NCBI GenBank assembly: GCA_963921825.1
Contig: OY997589.1
Location: 15,397,735 to 15,461,734, forward strand
Direction of reading: 5' to 3'
DNA: 64,000 bases
Origin: Erodium maritimum
Lineage: Eukaryota; Streptophyta; Magnoliopsida; Geraniales; Geraniaceae
A program made the position numbers and the translations under genes. Each line of letters opens with the position of its first letter. Positions within the stretch are counted from its first letter, which is position 1. Below are positions 58,979 to 64,000 of this stretch, piece by piece. The notes under the pieces were generated by a model. It was not told where the DNA came from. It saw nothing but the letters and a program-made list of their open reading frames with translations, and made no database searches.

Positions 58979-61200
58979 TTAATGTGTTTTAGCCCGTCTC
59001 GCAGGGGCTTCACTTGAGCCCGGTCCAGCCCATCCCGACCCAGACGACGACGACACGGTTGGCTTGGGTGCATCTCTGAACGGGAATGAAGCTTCGATGA
59101 AGTTAGTTGTGTATACACGATTGGACCTGGGATCAAAACAAAAATATCCAGAATGTTGTTGGGCCCGGCCCATATAAATGCATTGAGTCAAATTTGTGAT
59201 TGTTATAGGGCCTAAGATAGGGTAAATATCACCACCAAAGGATTTTGACTCAGAATATTTTGGTGCATAAACAGAGTAGAAAATATGGGGAATTATTTTT
59301 AAGTGTATGAGACGACAACATATTAATAGACAATGTGACGAAAGCAAAGATATGAGCCCAAAAGCAGAGTGGTAAATTTGTATGAGCTAGTAAAGTCAAA
59401 CTAATATCAGAAAAACGAAGCGGATTTTTCGTTTAGCTTAGTCATTTTGAGTATGGGAGTAGGGACACGAGATACGATATAAAATACCTTGAGTGCGATA
59501 AGTGTCCAATTCACAAAATTCCCCACCCCAGTCTGACTGGAACGCTAGTATATTAGTGTTAAAAATGCGTTTGATCATTGCTTCACACTCATGAAATATA
59601 GAGAGGACATCACATTTAAAATTGATACAAAGTAGCCATGTGTATTTGGTGAAATCATCAACAAATAACACAAAATAATTTTGACCACTAATAGAAGTAG
59701 TAAGGGCCGGACCCCAGGCATCCGAGTGTTCAATTTAAAATGGCTTGGTACTAACATGAGAAATAATGGGGGAAGGTGATCCAACCAATTTTCCTAGGTA
59801 ACAAGCTTTGCAAGAACTAATAGAGGACAGTAAACTGGGATGAGACACATTTAAATTATAATTTCTAAGGATATGAAATGTGATACGAAAGGACAGATGA
59901 CCCAAACGAGCATGTCACTTAGGAGGTATAGGTGCTTCAACAACGTAGACAGTGGGTGACACATTAATAGGGAGCGCGTACAAGTCCTCTTTACTCTGAC
60001 CATACAATAGGGTGTCTTTAATTACCTGTTCCTTAACAATAAAGTGATCAAGCCAAAATTCAAAGAAACAATGATTGTCAAAAATGAATTTACGAACAAA
60101 TAGTAAGGATTTTTGGATGTGTGGTACATGAAGCATATTTCGCAAGTGAAATTCAAGACCAGTAAGAGAAGCTCGGAACAAGATCATACTTGAGTGGTGA
60201 ATAGGCATAGCCTGACCATTTCTTACTGTCACTTGTTCCTGACCTGTGTATGGCACAGGGTTATGCAAGTACGATGAATCAATAGTCATATGATATGAGG
60301 CGGTTGAGTATGAATACCACATGATTGAGATAGTGTAGAGGTCACGGAAAACTGATATGGGTAATGACCACTGTTTATGTTATGCCATATGAGCTTGTGG
60401 TGGCATCCGATGATAGCGACGACGACAACGATCAAATGTGTGGTTTCGATAACCACAAATTTGACACGGACCAACGGAACAGTCGTTGGTGTCCTCCATA
60501 AGCATGGCCACCTGTCGACAGCCCTTCGCGATTCTGATGCGACCCAAGTCGAGTCGAAGGAGGAGAGAGGTGTCGGATAGTGGCAGTGTTTCCCAGGGGA
60601 ACATTCGGTAAGGAGCTTCATAGGAACTGCGAAGGAGAATTTCATGAGCAAAGAGTTGACCATAAAGCTCGTGAAACGTAACCGGTTCAGCACGCTCACG
60701 CTGGTTGATGTCATGATAGTTGGAGCCAATGTTTCAGTAAACTATATGATTGAATTCCGCATTTGAAATAGAGCGACCTACTGCTCCAAGTTCATCATCA
60801 GCCAAGGCGTTAGCCTGTTGGAGGTAGTCCGAAACGAATGCATCATTACGTTAAAGAGAGTAATTCGATGTAGAGCTAGAGCTGCCGTGCTGAGATACGG
60901 AATCGAACATACTTGCTAGTATCTGCCATGCTCAAAGGCAGTGGCTTTACCAATGATATGAGAGAACGTTGTCTCGCTTAGGGATGATAAAATCCACGAA
61001 ATGAGCAATCGAGCATGTTGGTGCCATGTTTCATGTGCAGGGCTGGGCACCATGACGGAAGCGTCGGCAACGGACTCGTTAAACTTATGGACAAAACAAG
61101 CCCAATCAAAAACAAAAAAAGGTTAATTGTGTAACTCTTATGTATTGTCCACGTGCATGGACGGAATCTCACGAACAAATTTGGTCACCGGATACGAAGT
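58979..61200 (-). mobile_element. Truncated Ty1/copia fossil (gag to integrase)
   Basis: Read on the minus strand from about 61200: gag remnants, a zinc knuckle (CQICGYRNHTFDRC), a protease-type region with MLHVPHIQKSLLFVRKF, the integrase core (FVDDFTKYTW, AFQSDWGGEF) and the integrase C-terminal region (GYFCFDPRSNRVYTTNFIEA). Reverse transcriptase, RNase H and both LTRs are not seen, so the copy is truncated. It carries multiple breaks and is clearly older than the element at 5142-12147. It is a different family from that element. Confidence 0.8.
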
Positions 61201-61373
61201 CGGAGAAGAAGCGGGAACTCAGGCCGAGCAAGATGAAATGATACATTAGGTTGCAATATAGATAGGTTAGTTTTTTTATTTATTATTTTTGTATTAATTA
61301 ATTAATTTTTGTATTTATATTAATTAGATGTTTTATTAAATGAGGATATTACCCTCTACGTGACAGGATATTT

Positions 61374-62025
61374 AAGGGTTCAAATGAGTAATGATAAAAT
61401 AATAATTTTATTTTACTTAATTGGTACATGTGTCACCCCGAGCGGATATTCTGTTAATTTTTCTTGTGTGAACAAAATAGAAGATAGTTTTCTAGCGCAC
61501 ACACTAACATAAGAGCCTTGCACGGATTGACTTAAAGAAGAGAGTGTTAGAAACACACCCGGGCAGACTGATGGTACTTACAGTCAATGGCGGAGTCAGC
61601 TTTTTCAATGAGGGAGACCGAAATTTTCTAGTGATAATACGTGACGGTAAAAAAAATTTGAGGAGGGCATAACTACAAAACTAGAATGGATTAAGTGGTA
61701 TTTTTGAAAAAAAAATCGAAAAACACATAAGAGTTTTTCAAAAAAATATTTGAAATCTGAATTTTTATTAATTATTATTTCTGTATTTTAAAGTTAAAAA
61801 GTAAAATCTGAATTATAACATATTTAAAAAAATTAATAATTGATTTTTTTAGTTTATATATTTTTAAAATTAATATTTTATTTAAAATAAATTTTATAAA
61901 TTATTTTATTTATTTATTTATTTATTATTTAAAAAGATAAAATGGTATTTTCCTTTGCAAAAATCAAAGGGTTCAAATGCTAAGGTAAAATGGTAATTTC
62001 ATTTTACCCTTAACAGGCACATAAT
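61374..62025. repeat. Direct duplicate blocks around an AT-rich insert
   Basis: Two blocks beginning agggttcaaatg (61374-61430 and 61967-62025) stay similar for about 55 bases, each ending near ggtaca or ggcaca, with further weak similarity beyond (cggatattctgtta against cggaatattccgtc). They bracket the hAT-like end at 61585 and a very AT-rich stretch. Confidence 0.5.
61585..61680 (+). mobile_element. Relic end of the hAT-like family
   Basis: caatggcggagtcagctttt followed by tcaatgaggga matches the left end of 17154-20572 (caatgacggatttagctttt) at most positions. gaggagggcata farther in has a counterpart near 20466. No right end identified. Confidence 0.5.
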
Positions 62026-62470
62026 TCACATGCATAACAGAAACGGAATATTCCGTCCGCTTTTCTGATAGAAGTGTGTGGACGAAACTTTAGGATAGTC
62101 ATAGAACGTGAAAGAAACTTTGTGCACCAAAATGTTTGTGGACGAAACTTTAAGGTACTTTTGGACAATTATCCCAAAAAGAAAAGAAACATGAATAGAG
62201 ACCGTTGGTATTTTACTGTATCATAATACATTGGAAACATACATCGCATATTCATTGTTTGTAAAGGGCCTTGGTCCCAACTCCTACACAAACATACACT
62301 GCATAGGTCAACTGTGGAAGCTTTTACACACCTGCAAGCAAAGCCAATGTCCTATGTTGACATAACATTGCCTTACATGTACCCATTATGCGTCTCCTGA
62401 AATTTGATCATAAACCATTCAAACCAGAAATTATACCTGCCATAGGGTACAACGCTGCACAAAATCGTCA

Positions 62471-63928
62471 TCACTTTTCATCTTTAGTTCCCTTTTCTTC
62501 ATTTTGTTTCTGCTCTGGCTGAATAGTTCCAACACAATCACATCTATGGGTTAGAAATTGTAACTGAAATCAAACCATCGTATACAAAAGACCAGGAACG
62601 GATCACACAGAAATGTTTCTATTTGCCATCAAAAAGGAAGAAATAAACACTACCAGCTATGCATCTTGATGTAAGCCTCTCATTGACAAAATCCTTCATT
62701 TTAATAGTATAGCCTCACAATCCCACTATCATAGGATGCAACAAGACCTATTGTCAATGACAAAATCATGCCTACTTGACTAACTGCAGTAAATAGCACT
62801 GACCACTAAAGAAGTTATTCAACATATTATAGGGAAAGTGAAATTGTAATTTACCCCATAAATTACTTCAATTTTTTTATGCTTGAGCCTACCTTAAAAA
62901 TGGGTTGAGTTGAAGGGCTTATACACAAATTATACAACACTGTATAGAGATAGAAATCATGAACTTGCTACAGTACGAATAAATGATAACACCCCTTCAG
63001 TTTTTAAAGATTGAAGCTCAATGAAAATGAAAAGCCAACAGGTCAGATAGTAATGACAAATTTATGACATCCTAACACACATATCCCATGAGATGGACGT
63101 AAACAACTATGCTAATTTGTTTTGGTCAGAGGTCGGGCTTCCATAACCATCCATAACATATTTGCTTACTTGAACATCAACATAATAGACTTCTTCACAT
63201 ACAAGTGTTAACAATCCTTCATACTCCCTTCGTCCGAAAATGGTGCCTTATTCATTTGTCAGTTATGATTAAGGATTAGCGAAGTTATGCCCTGATTTCC
63301 TCATATGTCCTCAGATCCAACTAATATGTGCAGACCCACTTGAGTGGCGGTAACTAACTAATTAGACGGGTATAATTTATATTTCATATACATAACTGAC
63401 TTTCTAAAAAGGGAAACTGGACACTCATTTTGGGACGGAAGGAGTACTAAGTTTCCACATGTTTACCCACTCCGACCTCATTCAACAAAGTAGACCATGA
63501 AGAAGGAAAAGAGAACAACCTCAGTGGGTTTTCAGCCACACAACATCAACTTCTCCACAAAACAGGAAAGCTTATTTAATTGCTTTTAAAATACAGCTAA
63601 GCGTACCATAACTCAATAACACAACAAAATGAGATGCAAATCTTAAATTACTCAACTGAACTATACCAGTATGTAACCCTGGCAGCAGAGACACTGCAGT
63701 ACACCGAATGCTTATTATACTGATTAATAATCACATGTACGCATACATATAGATTCAAACAGAATTTATTTTTCTGATGAAAGACAAGTGAGGTACCAAC
63801 ATAAATCAAGGTATAGTAAGCAGGGCCAAAACCATTTTGTTCCATTTGTAAGCACTCACCTCAGACTGGCTTTGCATTGAAGCAAGTAGATCTTTTACCG
63901 ATGGATCATTTGGATCAACCCCAGGAAG
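62471..63928 (-). CDS. RPN10: 26S proteasome subunit RPN10, last two exons (partial)
   Basis: Two exons are in the window: 63860-63928 and 62471-62518, joined by a GT-AG intron of 1341 bases. They encode LPGVDPNDPSVKDLLASMQ..., then PEQKQNEEKGTKDEK and TGA. LPGVDPN followed by an acidic/lysine-rich tail is the C-terminus of plant RPN10 (PSMD4), the ubiquitin receptor of the proteasome lid-base junction. The VWA domain and ubiquitin-interacting motifs lie beyond the right edge. Another LPGVDPN protein cannot be fully excluded with 38 residues, but I know of none in plants. Confidence 0.85.
63224..63444. mobile_element. Stowaway MITE in the RPN10 intron
   Basis: Inverted ends ctcccttcgtccgaaaatg and ttttgggacggaaggag with TA target duplication (63222-63223 and 63445-63446); 221 bp. 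The CTCCCTCCGTCC-type end is diagnostic of Stowaway (Tc1/mariner) MITEs. Confidence 0.95.
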
Positions 63929-64000
63929 CTGCAACAACAAAGATGTTATTATTACATGCATAACTACAGAAGAGAAATTTCTTATTTTCTCTTAGAAAAC

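Larger units (their letters stand above)
61201..62470. other. AT-rich spacer and RPN10 3' UTR
   Basis: No gene recognised. It contains the repeat features listed separately at 61374, 61585 and 61967. The last 200 or so bases before 62471 are likely the 3' UTR of RPN10. Confidence 0.45.

Overview
This window is plant nuclear DNA, almost certainly from a eudicot. The evidence is small GT-AG introns in recognisable plant families (ROP GTPase, peroxisomal ascorbate peroxidase, EXL-type GDSL lipase, ERD7-like senescence protein, POLLENLESS3-like TPR protein, F-box FBS4, RPN10), AT-rich intergenic DNA, and plant transposons (Ty1/copia with an initiator-tRNA-Met primer site, Gypsy LTRs, L1-like LINEs, PIF/Harbinger-Pong, hAT, Mutator-like foldbacks, Stowaway). 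I cannot name the species.

Layout. 1-21 kb is a repeat-rich block without a host gene. It holds a Gypsy-like LTR, a foldback MITE, an hAT MITE, a 7-kb Ty1/copia element with two 383-bp LTRs and a GATAG target duplication, a Harbinger transposase relic, a LINE ORF1 piece, a Pong-like element carrying only the Myb-like gene, and an hAT-like shell split by two retroposons. At 22.3-24 kb lies an FBS4-type F-box gene (+). From 24.4 to 31 kb come a decayed copy of the start of a GDSL lipase gene, a tRNA-like fossil, a Harbinger transposon with a decayed transposase, and a 1.7-kb Mutator-like foldback with a minisatellite core.

From 32 to 56 kb is the gene-rich core: GDSL esterase/lipase (-, 5 exons), ROP GTPase (-, 7 exons), ascorbate peroxidase with a peroxisomal tail anchor (+, 9 exons), POLLENLESS3-LIKE TPR protein (-, 4 exons) and ERD7-like protein (-, 4 exons). 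Between the last two sit LINE fragments split by a Gypsy-like LTR. From 56.5 to 62.2 kb are MITEs and two broken copia relics. The window ends in the last two exons of RPN10 (-), with a Stowaway MITE in the intron.

The genes do not form an operon. The order F-box, ROP, APX, ERD7-like matches, as far as I recall, an Arabidopsis chromosome 4 segment (At4g35930, At4g35950, At4g35970, At4g35985), so the core looks like an old conserved block. All complete host genes keep open frames across every exon I joined. I saw no clearly new biological system. The most interesting signals are non-autonomous or odd mobile elements: an RRM-bearing LINE derivative without reverse transcriptase, a Pong element with only its Myb-like gene, a minisatellite-filled Mutator foldback, and a copia copy with near-identical LTRs around a decayed interior.
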